Below are positions 47,484 to 60,983 of a stretch of DNA of 64,000 nt, piece by piece. A program made the translations under genes and the position numbers. The stretch's first letter is position 1; each line of letters opens with the position of its first letter. Below the pieces are notes generated by a model. That model ran no database searches. It saw nothing but the letters and a program-made list of their open reading frames with translations, and was not told the origin of the DNA. The stretch comes from Dryocola sp. LX212 (GTDB lineage: Bacteria > Pseudomonadota > Gammaproteobacteria > Enterobacterales > Enterobacteriaceae): assembly GCA_041504365.1 (NCBI GenBank), contig CP167917.1, positions 4,566,974 to 4,630,973 on the forward strand, written 5' to 3'.

Positions 47484-48854
47484 ATGTCAAACAGTGCGAT
47501 GAGCGTGGTTATCCTTGCCGCTGGCAAAGGGACCCGCATGTATTCCGACCTCCCGAAGGTGCTGCACACCCTCGCCGGTAAACCAATGGTTCAGCATGTT
47601 ATTGATGCGGCTAAAAATTTAGGCGCACAGCAGGTGCATCTGGTCTATGGCCACGGCGGCGATCTGCTGAAGCAGACCCTTAATGATAGTTCCCTGAGCT
47701 GGGTTTTACAGGCGGAGCAATTGGGTACCGGCCACGCCATGCAGCAGGCCGCGCCATTCTTCGCGGACGACGAAGACATCCTGATGCTGTACGGCGACGT
47801 GCCGCTGATCTCGGTTGAGACGCTACAGCGCCTGCGTGAAGCAAAACCGCAGGGCGGCATTGGCCTGTTAACCGTGAAGCTGGAAGATCCCACCGGCTAT
47901 GGCCGTATCGCCCGAGAGAACGGCACCGTTATCGGGATTGTGGAGCACAAAGACGCAACCGATGAGCAGCGCAAAATCAATGAGATCAACACCGGCATTT
48001 TGATTGCCAACGGTGCGGATATGAAACGCTGGCTGGGCAAGCTTGATAACAACAACGCCCAGGGCGAGTTCTACATCACCGATATCATCGCTCTGGCGCA
48101 CCAGGAAGGCCGTGAAATCACCGCGGTGCATCCCGATCGCCTTAGCGAAGTGGAGGGCGTGAACAACCGCCTGCAGCTCTCTCGTCTGGAGCGCGTCTAT
48201 CAGACCGAGCAGGCTGACAGGCTGCTGCTGGCGGGCGTGATGCTGCGTGACCCGCAGCGTTTCGACCTGCGCGGCTCACTGAGCCACGGGCGTGATGTCG
48301 AAATCGATACTAATGTGATTATTGAAGGCAACGTCACGCTGGGCCACCGAGTAAAAATCGCCACCGGCTGCGTGCTGAAGAACTGCGTTATCGGTGACGA
48401 CTGCGAAATCAGCGCTTATACCGTAGTTGAAGATGCCACCCTGGCCGCTGCCTGCACAATTGGTCCTTTCACGCGCCTGCGTCCCGGTGCTGAATTGGCT
48501 GAAGGGGCGCACGTTGGCAACTTCGTCGAAATGAAAAAAACGCGTCTGGGTAAAGGCTCCAAAGCAGGGCACCTGAGCTATTTAGGTGATGCAGATATTG
48601 GCGACAACGTGAATATCGGTGCGGGCACTATCACCTGTAACTATGACGGCGCGAACAAGCACAAAACCATTATTGGTGACGACGTGTTTGTCGGTTCCGA
48701 CACACAGCTGGTGGCCCCGGTGACCGTGGGGAACGGCGTAACTATCGGTGCTGGAACCACGGTTACCCGCAACGTTGCCGAAAACGAGCTGGTCATCAGC
48801 CGCGTTAAGCAGACCCATATTCAGGGCTGGCAGCGTCCAGTGAAGAAGAAGTAG
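47484..48854 (+). CDS. glmU: Bifunctional GlcNAc-1-P uridyltransferase / GlcN-1-P acetyltransferase
   Basis: This enzyme makes UDP-GlcNAc for peptidoglycan and lipopolysaccharide. It has 456 residues, as in E. coli. The N-terminal uridyltransferase (about 1-227) has [18 protein letters not shown] (11-28). The C-terminal left-handed beta helix (about 250-456) shows hexapeptide repeats such as [21 protein letters not shown], where the acetyltransferase acts. It is co-transcribed with glmS. Confidence 0.99.
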   Translation: MSNSAMSVVILAAGKGTRMYSDLPKVLHTLAGKPMVQHVIDAAKNLGAQQVHLVYGHGGDLLKQTLNDSSLSWVLQAEQLGTGHAMQQAAPFFADDEDILMLYGDVPLISVETLQRLREAKPQGGIGLLTVKLEDPTGYGRIARENGTVIGIVEHKDATDEQRKINEINTGILIANGADMKRWLGKLDNNNAQGEFYITDIIALAHQEGREITAVHPDRLSEVEGVNNRLQLSRLERVYQTEQADRLLLAGVMLRDPQRFDLRGSLSHGRDVEIDTNVIIEGNVTLGHRVKIATGCVLKNCVIGDDCEISAYTVVEDATLAAACTIGPFTRLRPGAELAEGAHVGNFVEMKKTRLGKGSKAGHLSYLGDADIGDNVNIGAGTITCNYDGANKHKTIIGDDVFVGSDTQLVAPVTVGNGVTIGAGTTVTRNVAENELVISRVKQTHIQGWQRPVKKK

Positions 48855-48866
48855 TTTCCAGTCTGT

Positions 48867-48893
48867 GGTGGATGGCGCTTCGCTTATCCACCC
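48867..48893. repeat. REP-like palindrome between glmU and glmS
   Basis: GGTGGATGG-CGCTTCG-CTTATCCACC pairs end to end with a short loop and is related to the units at 4680 and 60897. It lies just after the glmU stop, where the glmUS mRNA is processed in E. coli. The rest of the 211-bp gap is the glmS leader, where sRNA GlmZ would be expected to pair. Confidence 0.65.
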
Positions 48894-49065
48894 TGCATGC
48901 AGGACCGAGTAAAACTGGGGTGAAGGTTGTTCTCGAAAACAGCCCGCCCCGCAGCAGTACCAAAACTATAACCCCACTCTCTACAAGGCTCGGGGCCCCG
49001 TAAATCGGGAAATACAGGTCAGCGACAACACATGGCGAAATCGCCATTATCAGGAAATAACGACT

Positions 49066-50895
49066 ATGTGTGGAATTGTTGGCGCGGTCGCGCAACGTGA
49101 TATCGCTGAAATCCTTCTCGAAGGACTACGCCGTCTGGAATACCGCGGTTATGACTCCGCGGGTCTGGCAGTTGTCGACGAGCAGGGTCATATGACCCGT
49201 CTGCGTCGTCTGGGAAAAGTACAAAAGCTGGCGGAAGCCGCAGAAGAAACCGCGCTACATGGCGGGACCGGGATCGCACACACCCGCTGGGCGACTCATG
49301 GCGAACCTTCCGAAGTAAACGCTCACCCGCATGTGTCCGAACATATTGCGGTGGTTCACAACGGCATCATCGAAAACTACGAGCCGCTGCGCGTCTCTTT
49401 GCAGAAGCGCGGGTATACCTTCGTTTCCCAGACCGATACCGAAGTGATTGCTCACTTAGTACACTGGGAGCTGGAGCAGGGCGGCACGCTGCGTGAAGCC
49501 GTATTACGCGCTATCCCTCAGCTGCGCGGCGCCTACGGCACGGTTATCATGGACACCCGCAACCCGGGCGTACTGCTGGCTGCCCGTTCCGGTAGCCCGA
49601 TGGTTATCGGTCTCGGCATGGGCGAGAACTTTATCGCCTCCGATCAGCTGGCGCTGCTGCCGGTGACCCGCCGCTTCATCTTCCTGGAAGAAGGCGATAT
49701 TGCGGAAGTGACCCGTCGTTCCGTCAACATTTTCAATACCAAAGGCGAGGCGGTTAATCGCCCGGACATCGAATCTAATTTGCAGTATGACGCGGGTGAC
49801 AAAGGCATCTACCGTCACTACATGCAAAAAGAGATCTACGAGCAGCCGAACGCCATCAAAAATACCCTGGCCGGCCGTATCAGCCACGGCGAAGTGGATT
49901 TGACCGAGCTTGGTCCGCAAGCGAACGAGATGCTGTCGCAGGTGGAACACATCCAGATCGTGGCCTGCGGCACCTCTTATAACTCCGGCATGGTTTCCCG
50001 CTACTGGTTTGAAGCCCTGGCCGGTGTGCCTTGCGACGTAGAGATCGCTTCCGAATTCCGCTATCGCAAATCCGCGGTGCGCCGCAACAGCCTGATGATC
50101 ACCCTTTCTCAGTCAGGTGAAACGGCGGATACCCTGGCGGCGCTTCGCCTGTCCAAAGAGCTGGGCTATCTGGGATCGCTGGCGGTCTGTAACGTCCCTG
50201 GCTCATCGCTGGTGCGGGAATCCGATCTGTCTTTGATGACCAATGCGGGCACCGAGATTGGCGTTGCTTCTACCAAGGCGTTCACCACTCAGTTAACCGT
50301 TCTGCTGATGCTGGTGGCTAAGCTGAGCCGCCTGAAGGGCGCTGACGCGCAGGTTGAGCACGATATCGTGCACGGCTTACAGGCGCTGCCAAGCCGCATC
50401 GAGCAGATGCTCTCCCAGGACAAACGCATTGAGGCGCTGGCGGAAGATTTTTCCGACAAGCATCATGCGCTGTTCCTCGGCCGTGGCGATCAGTACCCGA
50501 TCGCCATGGAAGGTGCGCTGAAGCTCAAAGAGATCTCTTATATTCACGCTGAAGCGTACGCGGCGGGCGAACTTAAGCACGGCCCGCTGGCGTTAATCGA
50601 TGCGGATATGCCGGTCATCGTTGTGGCACCAAACAACGAACTGCTGGAAAAACTGAAGTCCAACATCGAAGAAGTGCGCGCCCGCGGCGGCCAGCTATAT
50701 GTCTTCGCCGATCGGGACGCAGGTTTCACCAGCAGCGACAACATGCACATCATCGAGATGCCACACGTGGAAGAAGTTATTGCCCCAATCTTCTACACCG
50801 TGCCGCTGCAGCTGTTGTCTTATCACGTTGCGCTGATTAAGGGCACCGATGTGGATCAGCCGCGTAACCTGGCAAAATCGGTTACCGTTGAGTAA
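49066..50895 (+). CDS. glmS: Glutamine:fructose-6-phosphate amidotransferase
   Basis: This enzyme forms glucosamine 6-phosphate, the first step of amino-sugar synthesis. It has 609 residues, as in E. coli. The N-terminal glutaminase uses Cys2 ([12 protein letters not shown]). Two SIS sugar-isomerase domains (about 285-425 and 455-600) contain CGTSYNSGM and [13 protein letters not shown]. The C-terminus is NLAKSVTVE with the catalytic lysine. It sits in an operon with glmU. Confidence 0.99.
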   Translation: MCGIVGAVAQRDIAEILLEGLRRLEYRGYDSAGLAVVDEQGHMTRLRRLGKVQKLAEAAEETALHGGTGIAHTRWATHGEPSEVNAHPHVSEHIAVVHNGIIENYEPLRVSLQKRGYTFVSQTDTEVIAHLVHWELEQGGTLREAVLRAIPQLRGAYGTVIMDTRNPGVLLAARSGSPMVIGLGMGENFIASDQLALLPVTRRFIFLEEGDIAEVTRRSVNIFNTKGEAVNRPDIESNLQYDAGDKGIYRHYMQKEIYEQPNAIKNTLAGRISHGEVDLTELGPQANEMLSQVEHIQIVACGTSYNSGMVSRYWFEALAGVPCDVEIASEFRYRKSAVRRNSLMITLSQSGETADTLAALRLSKELGYLGSLAVCNVPGSSLVRESDLSLMTNAGTEIGVASTKAFTTQLTVLLMLVAKLSRLKGADAQVEHDIVHGLQALPSRIEQMLSQDKRIEALAEDFSDKHHALFLGRGDQYPIAMEGALKLKEISYIHAEAYAAGELKHGPLALIDADMPVIVVAPNNELLEKLKSNIEEVRARGGQLYVFADRDAGFTSSDNMHIIEMPHVEEVIAPIFYTVPLQLLSYHVALIKGTDVDQPRNLAKSVTVE

Positions 50896-50919
50896 TCTAC
50901 TGTCATAAAGATGTTTCAG

Positions 50920-50945
50920 AAGCTGCCTGCGGGCAGCTTTTTTAT
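50920..50945 (+). terminator. glmUS terminator
   Basis: AAGCTGCC-TGCG-GGCAGCTT with a T run lies about 25 bp after glmS. Confidence 0.9.
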
Positions 50946-51015
50946 TTCTATCAAACCAACTGATTTTTAATGCTTTTTAATTCAAATTTCGCTTAAGCGT
51001 CATGCCCGGAACTGC

Positions 51016-51066
51016 CTGTCATAAAACTGTCATAATTCGTACATTTATCTGTCACCAAACTGTCCT
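51016..51066 (+). promoter_or_regulatory. Array of Pho boxes upstream of pstS
   Basis: Five 7-bp PhoB half-sites recur every 11 bp: CTGTCAT (51016), CTGTCAT (51027), CGTACAT (51038), CTGTCAC (51049) and CTGTCCT (51060). The first pair forms the near-consensus Pho box CTGTCATAAAACTGTCAT. Phosphorylated PhoB bound here activates pstSCAB-phoU under phosphate starvation. Confidence 0.93.
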
Positions 51067-51090
51067 ATTTTCTACCCTGCAACGACTTAA

Positions 51091-52167
<1,077 letters not shown>

Positions 52168-52175
52168 ATGAAAAA

Positions 52176-52202
52176 ACCCGGTGTAAAGGTTATCTTACTC
52201 CG
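52176..52202 (+). other. Stem-loop between pstS and pstC
   Basis: ACCCGG-TGTAAAGGTTATCTTACT-CCGGGT pairs across the 64-bp gap after pstS. It probably stabilises the pstS end or partly stops transcription, giving more binding protein than permease. Confidence 0.6.
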
Positions 52203-52228
52203 GGTAAACCTAATCAGATAAAGAGTAA

Positions 52229-54902
<2,674 letters not shown>

Positions 54903-54915
54903 TTTGGAGCACGCA

Positions 54916-55641
54916 ATGGACAATCTGAATCTCAACAAACACATTTCCGGTCAGTTTAACGCTGAGCTGGAATACATTCGCACTCAGGTGATGACCATGG
55001 GCGGGCTGGTGGAACAGCAGCTCTCCGATGCGATTACCGCGATGCACAATCAGGACAGCGAGCTGGCGAAGCAGGTCATCGAAGGCGACCAGAAGGTCAA
55101 CATGATGGAAGTGGCGATCGATGAAGCCTGCGTGCGCATCATCGCCAAGCGTCAGCCTACCGCCAGCGACCTGCGCCTGGTGATGGCGATCATCAAGACT
55201 ATCTCCGAGCTGGAACGCATCGGTGACGTGGCGGACAAAATCTGCCGCACGGCGCTGGAGAAGTTTTCCCAGCAGCATCAGCCGCTGCTGGTGAGCCTGG
55301 AATCGCTGGGTCGCCACACGGTGCAGATGCTGCACGACGTGCTGGACGCGTTTGCGCGTATGGATCTGGACGAAGCGGTGCGCATCTACCGCGAAGACAA
55401 GAAAGTTGACCAGGAATATGAAGGCATCGTGCGCCAGCTGATGACCTACATGATGGAAGATACGCGTACCATCCCAAGCGTGCTCACCGCGCTGTTCTGC
55501 GCCCGCTCCATCGAGCGTATCGGCGACCGCTGCCAGAACATCTGCGAGTTCATCTTCTACTTCGTGAAGGGACAGGACTTCCGCCACGTGGGCGGCGATG
55601 AGCTGGACAAGCTGCTGGCGGGCAAAGATCCGAAAGAGTGA
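54916..55641 (+). CDS. phoU: Phosphate-signalling regulator PhoU
   Basis: This protein has 241 residues, as in E. coli, made of two three-helix bundles with metal-binding repeats ([15 protein letters not shown] near 99 and [16 protein letters not shown] near 201). It keeps the PhoR-PhoB system off when phosphate is plentiful. The ATG at 54916 follows TTTGGAGCACGCA. A longer frame inside pstB is not used. Confidence 0.98.
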   Translation: MDNLNLNKHISGQFNAELEYIRTQVMTMGGLVEQQLSDAITAMHNQDSELAKQVIEGDQKVNMMEVAIDEACVRIIAKRQPTASDLRLVMAIIKTISELERIGDVADKICRTALEKFSQQHQPLLVSLESLGRHTVQMLHDVLDAFARMDLDEAVRIYREDKKVDQEYEGIVRQLMTYMMEDTRTIPSVLTALFCARSIERIGDRCQNICEFIFYFVKGQDFRHVGGDELDKLLAGKDPKE

Positions 55642-55663
55642 TTTTTATCGGCGGCTGAAATAT

Positions 55664-55702
55664 GTAAGGCCGGATGAGCGTCAGCGCCATCCGGCTTTTT
55701 TT
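55664..55702 (+). terminator. pst-phoU terminator, REP-like
   Basis: GCCGGATG-GCGCTGACGCT-type stem (GCCGGATGAGCGTCAGCGCC, then ATCCGGC and seven T) combines a classical REP sequence with a terminator. It also abuts the stop codon of the convergent yieH. Confidence 0.8.
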
Positions 55703-56366
55703 ATCGGGTGATATCCCAGCCCCGGGCATGCCAGAGTGCCGGCAGCTGTGCCAAATCCGTAAATGTCGTGACTTTTGGATGAACGATCGGCTTGTTGTGC
55801 GGATCGGCGCAGAAATAGAAGACCTCCATGCCTGCCGCAACGCCCGATTGCGCACCCGCCATAGAATCGTCCACCAGCACGCAGTTTTTGACCTCCACGC
55901 CCATTGCATCAGCCGCGTGGAACATTAGCGCCGGGTCTGGCTTCCAGCGCTGAATATCGTAGCCGCTGTAGAGCCTGTCCGGGAAAGCGTCGAGCATGCC
56001 GGTTCTGCCCAGCGAGTGCTGCATTTTGCTGACCGGCCCGTTGGAAACGATACACATCGGCACTTTTACCCGCTCGATGAGTGCCTTCGCTCCTGAAATC
56101 TCCTGCAGTTCGCTATCAAACAGTCTTGCGACTTCCGCGCGGTAAATCGGCTCAAGCTCGGTTTTATCCAGGCTTATGTCATACCGCTGGCTTATGGTGT
56201 CGATTATTTCGTAGAGCTTCACGCCCTTGAACGTCTTAAAGACCTCTTCGAGCGCAAGTTCGATGCCGTATTGCGCAAACATATGTACGTAGGCTCTGGA
56301 GCAAATTACTTCACTGTCGACCAGGGTGCCGTCGCAGTCAAAGAACACCGCATCTATCCGGGACAT
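55701..56366 (-). CDS. yieH: HAD-superfamily sugar phosphatase YieH
   Basis: This cytoplasmic phosphatase has 221 residues, as in E. coli, where it acts on 6-phosphogluconate and some purine nucleotides. Motif I is FFDCDGTLVDS with nucleophile Asp10 and Asp12. Motif II is IVSNGPVSKM near 108. Motifs III/IV include KPDPALMF and VLVDDSMAGAQSG. The cap domain lies at about 15-85. It is convergent with phoU and divergent from adeP. Confidence 0.93.
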   Translation of the reverse strand: MSRIDAVFFDCDGTLVDSEVICSRAYVHMFAQYGIELALEEVFKTFKGVKLYEIIDTISQRYDISLDKTELEPIYRAEVARLFDSELQEISGAKALIERVKVPMCIVSNGPVSKMQHSLGRTGMLDAFPDRLYSGYDIQRWKPDPALMFHAADAMGVEVKNCVLVDDSMAGAQSGVAAGMEVFYFCADPHNKPIVHPKVTTFTDLAQLPALWHARGWDITR

Positions 56367-56546
56367 GCCGCTTCCTTTTCAAAAAGTGAAGGACCATCTT
56401 ACCCAATTTGCGCAATTAATGCGGTACGCAATCGTTGCCGTATAAACAAACTGAATGAAAAAAAGTCCATTTCCACCATCAACATTTTGCCTTTTTGGTA
56501 TAGGATAACGACGGATTTTTCCCTCTCAAGTTCGGAATCAAGACTC

Positions 56547-57878
56547 ATGAGCCAACCACAATCTACTCCGGCTGCAAATCCGGGGCTGCTCGAGCGCGTG
56601 TTCAAACTGCGCGAACACGGCACCACGGTACGTACCGAAGCGATCGCCGGTCTTACAACCTTCCTGACGATGGTGTATATCGTTTTCGTCAACCCGCAGA
56701 TCCTTGGTGCCGCCGGTATGGATACCCAGGCCGTATTCGTCACCACCTGTTTAATCGCCGCATTGGGTAGCATCCTGATGGGGATTTTTGCCAACCTGCC
56801 GGTGGCGCTTGCGCCCGCGATGGGTCTTAACGCCTTCTTTGCTTTTGTGGTTGTTGGCGCGATGGGTCTGTCATGGCAGGTCGGCATGGGGGCTATCTTC
56901 TGGGGTGCCGTTGGCCTGCTGCTGCTGACCCTCTTCCGCGTTCGTTACTGGATGATTGCCAATATCCCTGTCAGCCTGCGCGTGGGCATTACCAGCGGGA
57001 TTGGTCTGTTTATCGGCATGATGGGGCTGAAAAATGCCGGCATCATCGTGGCTAACAAAGATACGCTGGTGAGCATCGGTAACCTGACTTCACACAGTGT
57101 GCTGCTGGGCGCGCTGGGCTTCTTTATCATCGCTATTCTGGCTTCTCGTAATATCCATGCCGCCGTGCTGGTTTCCATCGTGGTCACTACGCTGCTGGGC
57201 TGGATGCTGGGCGATGTGCACTACGGCGGCATTGTTTCTGCGCCGCCGGACGTGCTGTCCGTGGTCGGCCAGGTGGATTTAGCCGGTTCGCTGAACATTG
57301 GCCTGGCGGGTGTGATCTTCTCCTTTATGTTGGTTAACCTGTTTGACTCCTCCGGTACGCTGATTGGCGTAACGGATAAAGCCGGGCTGACGGACGACAA
57401 AGGCAAGTTTCCGCGCATGAAGCAGGCGCTGTATGTCGACAGCATCTCTTCCGTTGCCGGTGCTTTCATCGGCACCTCATCCGTTACCGCCTATATCGAA
57501 AGCTCCTCCGGCGTCTCCGTCGGTGGCCGCACCGGCCTTACCGCCGTAATCGTCGGTCTGCTGTTCCTGCTGGTCATCTTCCTGTCGCCGCTGGCGGGAA
57601 TGGTTCCGGCCTATGCCGCCGCGGGCGCGCTGATTTACGTTGGCGTACTGATGACGTCCAGCCTGTCGCGCGTGAAGTGGGACGACCTGACCGAAGCCGT
57701 TCCGGCCTTTGTCACGGCGGTTATGATGCCGTTCAGCTTCTCGATTACCGAAGGCATCGCGCTGGGCTTTATCTCTTACCTGGTGATGAAGCTGGGGACG
57801 GGGCGCTGGCGTGAACTCAGCCCGTGCGTGATCGTGGTGGCGCTGCTGTTCATCCTGAAGATTGCTTTTATCGACTGA
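56547..57878 (+). CDS. adeP: Adenine permease AdeP (NCS2 family)
   Basis: This purine:H+ symporter of the inner membrane has 443 residues (445 in E. coli) and about 13 hydrophobic segments. The conserved ALAPAMGLNAFFAF is near residues 86-99 and the NCS2 block DSISSVAGAFIGTSSVTAYIESSSGVSVGGRTGLTA near 295-330. The ATG at 56547 is the family start; the frame is open upstream into yieH but has no similarity there. Confidence 0.95.
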   Translation: MSQPQSTPAANPGLLERVFKLREHGTTVRTEAIAGLTTFLTMVYIVFVNPQILGAAGMDTQAVFVTTCLIAALGSILMGIFANLPVALAPAMGLNAFFAFVVVGAMGLSWQVGMGAIFWGAVGLLLLTLFRVRYWMIANIPVSLRVGITSGIGLFIGMMGLKNAGIIVANKDTLVSIGNLTSHSVLLGALGFFIIAILASRNIHAAVLVSIVVTTLLGWMLGDVHYGGIVSAPPDVLSVVGQVDLAGSLNIGLAGVIFSFMLVNLFDSSGTLIGVTDKAGLTDDKGKFPRMKQALYVDSISSVAGAFIGTSSVTAYIESSSGVSVGGRTGLTAVIVGLLFLLVIFLSPLAGMVPAYAAAGALIYVGVLMTSSLSRVKWDDLTEAVPAFVTAVMMPFSFSITEGIALGFISYLVMKLGTGRWRELSPCVIVVALLFILKIAFID

Positions 57879-57921
57879 GTTAGCTCGGCTGCGCCGGGAG
57901 ACGTTACGCTTTACGGACCTA

Positions 57922-57954
57922 CAAAAGACCGGTTATTGCGACCGGTCTTTTTTA
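57922..57954. terminator. Bidirectional terminator adeP/chrR
   Basis: AAAAGACCGGT-TATTGCG-ACCGGTCTTTTTT is a symmetric hairpin in the 80-bp gap between the convergent genes. Confidence 0.9.
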
Positions 57955-57958
57955 TCAG

Positions 57959-58525
57959 TTAGTTTTTTACGCGCCTGATATAGTCGCCAAATGACGTTAA
58001 CTGCCCGGTAAGATGATCTAACGTGCTCTGATCAACCACTTCACCCGTCTGCGTGTCTACCTTGTTCTGAATGACCCCGCCCATAAACTCCGGTTTGTTC
58101 ATCACCATCGCATCCAGGAATACCAGGATCTGGCGGAGGTGATACTGGCAGCGCGCGCCGCCAATCGCCCCCATTGAACTGGTCTGGATAAGAACAGGTT
58201 TGCCCGCCAGCGGCTGCTCGGGCAGGCGTGACAGCCAGTCAATAGCGTTCTTCAGGCCGCCGGGCACCGAATAGTTATATTCCGGGGTGACAATAACCAC
58301 GCCGTCCGCGCTGCGGATCTGCTCTGCGATGGCTTCTACCGTTTGCGGGAAGCCTTCTTCCTGCTGCATATCCGCATCGTAAAGGGGGATATCTTTGATG
58401 GACGGCAGCGCCTCAACGCTCATCCCCGCCGGGGCAATTTTCGGCAGCGTGCGGGCGACTATGGCGTTGAAAGAGCCCGTGCGCAGGCTCCCCAGTAAGG
58501 TAACTATCTTTAACGAGTCGGACAT
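57959..58525 (-). CDS. chrR: FMN-dependent quinone/chromate reductase ChrR (YieF)
   Basis: This flavin reductase has 188 residues, as in E. coli, and reduces quinones and chromate with NAD(P)H. The FMN-phosphate loop is LLGSLRTGSFN (about 10-20) and the flavin-ring loop is TPEYNYSVPGGLKNAIDWLSR (about 77-97). The ATG at 58525 fits the family; one two codons upstream is less likely. It lies 23 bp downstream of yieE. Confidence 0.95.
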   Translation of the reverse strand: MSDSLKIVTLLGSLRTGSFNAIVARTLPKIAPAGMSVEALPSIKDIPLYDADMQQEEGFPQTVEAIAEQIRSADGVVIVTPEYNYSVPGGLKNAIDWLSRLPEQPLAGKPVLIQTSSMGAIGGARCQYHLRQILVFLDAMVMNKPEFMGGVIQNKVDTQTGEVVDQSTLDHLTGQLTSFGDYIRRVKN

Positions 58526-58548
58526 AAACACTCCTTTGGTCAGGACGT

Positions 58549-59283
58549 TCAGGAAAGGTCGGTTTGGTAATAATGTTTTTCGTAAGGCAGGCTGGTAAAA
58601 CGTATGATATGACCGTCAGGATCGCTGCGGCGGGCCTGAACGTCCTTCAGGCTATGCCAGCCCTCGAGATGATCGTACTCCCACAATGATAGTCGCTCGA
58701 CGGCGGGTGATACCGCGCAGGCCCAGACCAGAATATCCTCTACGTCGCTGATGGCCTCAATCTGCGTCTGGTGCTTCACGCGTAAACGCCCTGCGCCAGG
58801 GAGTAGTTGAAGTTCATCGTCGCTACCGGTGAGCTTATAAATGCTCTGGCGCAGGGTGCGCAGCTGAGCGCGGGCTTCGTAGGGATCGTTCTGGTTGTTT
58901 ACCCAAGTGGTTTCATTATTGCTGAACGGGATGGCGGCGGTTTGCCCCGTCATCCGGCCAAACGGGCGCAGCTCCATGTCCAGCCCGCAGCGGCCTTCCG
59001 TCGTCACCGCCACGCCCACGCTGTTGCCTGCATAGGCGATGCTGAAATCAGACAGCGTGCGGTCAGCAAAGTGAGGGCGACCGGTAACGGTGGTGACAAT
59101 TTTCGGCAGCTTCTGAATACCGTATAGCATGAAAAACAGCTCGGCCAGCAGCGTGCGTGAGGCCAGAAAACGGGTTTTTCGGCGTTCAGAAAGGGTGCCT
59201 GCAAAGCTGAGGCTGTCCTCATCGAGATGCGATGAACAAGGGAGTCGGGGATCAATTGTCCATCTTGCAAAATGCGTTGCCAT
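58549..59283 (-). CDS. yieE: 4'-phosphopantetheinyl transferase-like protein YieE
   Basis: This Sfp/AcpT-type protein has 244 residues (249 in E. coli). The family signature GLDMEL (Mg2+ site) is near residue 120, with the second acidic motif region RTLRQSIYKLTG near 160. The E. coli homologue has no settled carrier-protein target. The start MATHFARW at 59283 follows CGGAGCG at ideal spacing; the upstream in-frame extension lacks similarity. It is probably in an operon with chrR. Confidence 0.88.
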   Translation of the reverse strand: MATHFARWTIDPRLPCSSHLDEDSLSFAGTLSERRKTRFLASRTLLAELFFMLYGIQKLPKIVTTVTGRPHFADRTLSDFSIAYAGNSVGVAVTTEGRCGLDMELRPFGRMTGQTAAIPFSNNETTWVNNQNDPYEARAQLRTLRQSIYKLTGSDDELQLLPGAGRLRVKHQTQIEAISDVEDILVWACAVSPAVERLSLWEYDHLEGWHSLKDVQARRSDPDGHIIRFTSLPYEKHYYQTDLS

Positions 59284-59447
59284 TTGTCGCTCCGTGATAA
59301 TGGTCATTGGGACATCTTTATCGATTGTAGGGTTTTTCTGCCCCAAACGCACGACCCCGGACCGCTAAAAACGGTTAATACGTGATCAATTCATTGTTTT
59401 GATGAATGTTTAAGGTGTAGTACGGCTAACTAGTTAAATTAGAACGA

Positions 59448-59483
59448 AAAAAATCCCGCGCGGCGAAAACCGAGCGGGAGACT
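59448..59483 (-). terminator. mnmE terminator
   Basis: On the minus strand CTCCCGCTCGG-TTTTCG-CCGCGCGGGA is followed by seven T. It lies 30 bp after the mnmE stop. The rest of 59284-59511 carries the yieE promoter; the tna operon, mdtL and yidZ found here in E. coli are absent. Confidence 0.8.
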
Positions 59484-59511
59484 AAAAAGTGAGCACCTAC
59501 TTACTTTGCGT

Positions 59512-60876
59512 TTATTTGCCGATGCAGAAGCTGGAGAAGATGCGGCCCAGCAGATCGTCAGAGGTGAACTCGCCGGTGATTTCGCTCAGGCATTGCTGCG
59601 ACAGGCGCAGCTCTTCAGCCAGCAGTTCTCCGGCCCATGCGCCCAGCAGCTGGGCTTTACCCTGCTGCAGGTGCGTAGCGGCCTCTTCCAGCGCCTGGAG
59701 ATGGCGACGGCGCGCCAGGAAGCCACCTTCCATATTGGTGTCGAAGCCCATACTCTGTTTAAGATGCTCGCGTAATATCTCAATGCCTTCACCGGTACGC
59801 GCGGAGAGGCGAACAAGTGAGTGACCGTTCACATCACTCATGCCCAGCATCTCACCAGTAACGTCCGCTTTGTTGCGCACCACGGTGATCGGCAGACGCT
59901 CGGGCAGACGGGCGATAAAGTCTGGCCAGATTGCCGCCGGGTCCGTTGCGTCTGTCGTTGTGCCATCAACCATAAACAGCACCCGGTCGGCCTGTTCAAT
60001 CTCATTCCACGCACGTTCGATACCGATACGCTCTACTTCGTCGCTTGCTTCGCGCAGCCCGGCTGTATCAATAATATGCAACGGCATTCCGTCGATGTGG
60101 ATATGCTCACGCAGCACGTCCCGCGTGGTGCCCGCGATATCCGTCACGATGGCAGCTTCGCGTCCCGCCAGCGCGTTCAGCAGGCTGGATTTACCGGCGT
60201 TAGGCCGACCGGCGATAACGACCTTCATCCCTTCACGCAGCAGACTACCCTGTCGCGCTTCGGCGCGCACGGCGTCTAGATCGTTTATCACCTGATTAAG
60301 CTGCGCTTCGATTTTGCCGTCGGACAGAAAATCGATCTCCTCATCCGGGAAATCAATCGCTGCCTCAACGTAAATACGCAGGTGGGTCAGCGCCTCAACC
60401 AGATGGTTTACGCGGGCAGAAAACGCCCCCTGCAAAGAGTTAAGCGCCGAGCGGGCGGCTTGCTCTGAGCTGGCATCGATCAGGTCAGCGATAGCCTCCG
60501 CCTGCGCCAGGTCGAGCTTATCGTTCAGAAATGCTCGTTCAGAGAATTCACCGGGCCTTGCGATACGTACGCCGGGAATAGCCAGAATGCGCTTTAACAG
60601 CAGATCGAGGATAACCGGGCCGCCGTGGCCCTGAAGTTCCAGCACGTCTTCACCGGTAAAGGAATTCGGCCCCGGGAACCACAGGGCAATGCCCTGATCC
60701 AGCGTGCTGTCGTCTGCATCGCGGAACGGCAGGTAATCGGCGTAGCGTGGCTTTGGTAGCTTGCCCAGCAGCGCCTGCGCAACATCGCGAGCAAGCAGGC
60801 CTGAGACGCGCAGGATCCCGACTCCACCACGTCCCGGCGGTGTCGCCTGGGCAACGATTGTCTCGTTATGGCTCAT
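59512..60876 (-). CDS. mnmE: tRNA modification GTPase MnmE (TrmE)
   Basis: This partner of MnmG in U34 modification has 454 residues, as in E. coli. The N-terminal folate-binding domain (about 1-118) has [15 protein letters not shown]. The G domain (about 216-380) has [14 protein letters not shown] and DIAGTTRD, with G3 DTAGLRE. The C-terminal Cys451 is in FCIGK. It requires K+ for dimerisation. It is the last gene of the rpmH-rnpA-yidD-yidC-mnmE cluster. Confidence 0.99.
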   Translation of the reverse strand: MSHNETIVAQATPPGRGGVGILRVSGLLARDVAQALLGKLPKPRYADYLPFRDADDSTLDQGIALWFPGPNSFTGEDVLELQGHGGPVILDLLLKRILAIPGVRIARPGEFSERAFLNDKLDLAQAEAIADLIDASSEQAARSALNSLQGAFSARVNHLVEALTHLRIYVEAAIDFPDEEIDFLSDGKIEAQLNQVINDLDAVRAEARQGSLLREGMKVVIAGRPNAGKSSLLNALAGREAAIVTDIAGTTRDVLREHIHIDGMPLHIIDTAGLREASDEVERIGIERAWNEIEQADRVLFMVDGTTTDATDPAAIWPDFIARLPERLPITVVRNKADVTGEMLGMSDVNGHSLVRLSARTGEGIEILREHLKQSMGFDTNMEGGFLARRRHLQALEEAATHLQQGKAQLLGAWAGELLAEELRLSQQCLSEITGEFTSDDLLGRIFSSFCIGK

Positions 60877-60896
60877 TATTTTCCCTTTCGAGATGG

Positions 60897-60926
60897 CTGG
60901 TGGAAAACGCTTCGCTTATCCACCCG
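60897..60926. repeat. REP-like palindrome between yidC and mnmE
   Basis: GGTGGA-AAACGCTTCG-CTTATCCACC is a third copy of the unit seen at 4680 and 48867. Only the arms are palindromic. Confidence 0.55.
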
Positions 60927-60930
60927 ACGA

Positions 60931-60962
60931 AAAAAAGAAGGCGGTCAATTGACCGCCTTCCG
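60931..60962 (-). terminator. yidC terminator
   Basis: GGAAGGCGGTCA-ATTGACCGCCTTC with seven T on the minus strand is a strong rho-independent terminator just after yidC. mnmE must then have read-through or its own promoter. Confidence 0.88.
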
Positions 60963-60983
60963 TGTGCTTGAGCTTAAATGCTA

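Noticed and set aside
59284..59511. tnaC leader peptide or a tna remnant before mnmE
   Set aside because: No short frame with the tnaC Trp-Pro pattern and no tnaA fragment; only a terminator and promoter-like sequence are seen.
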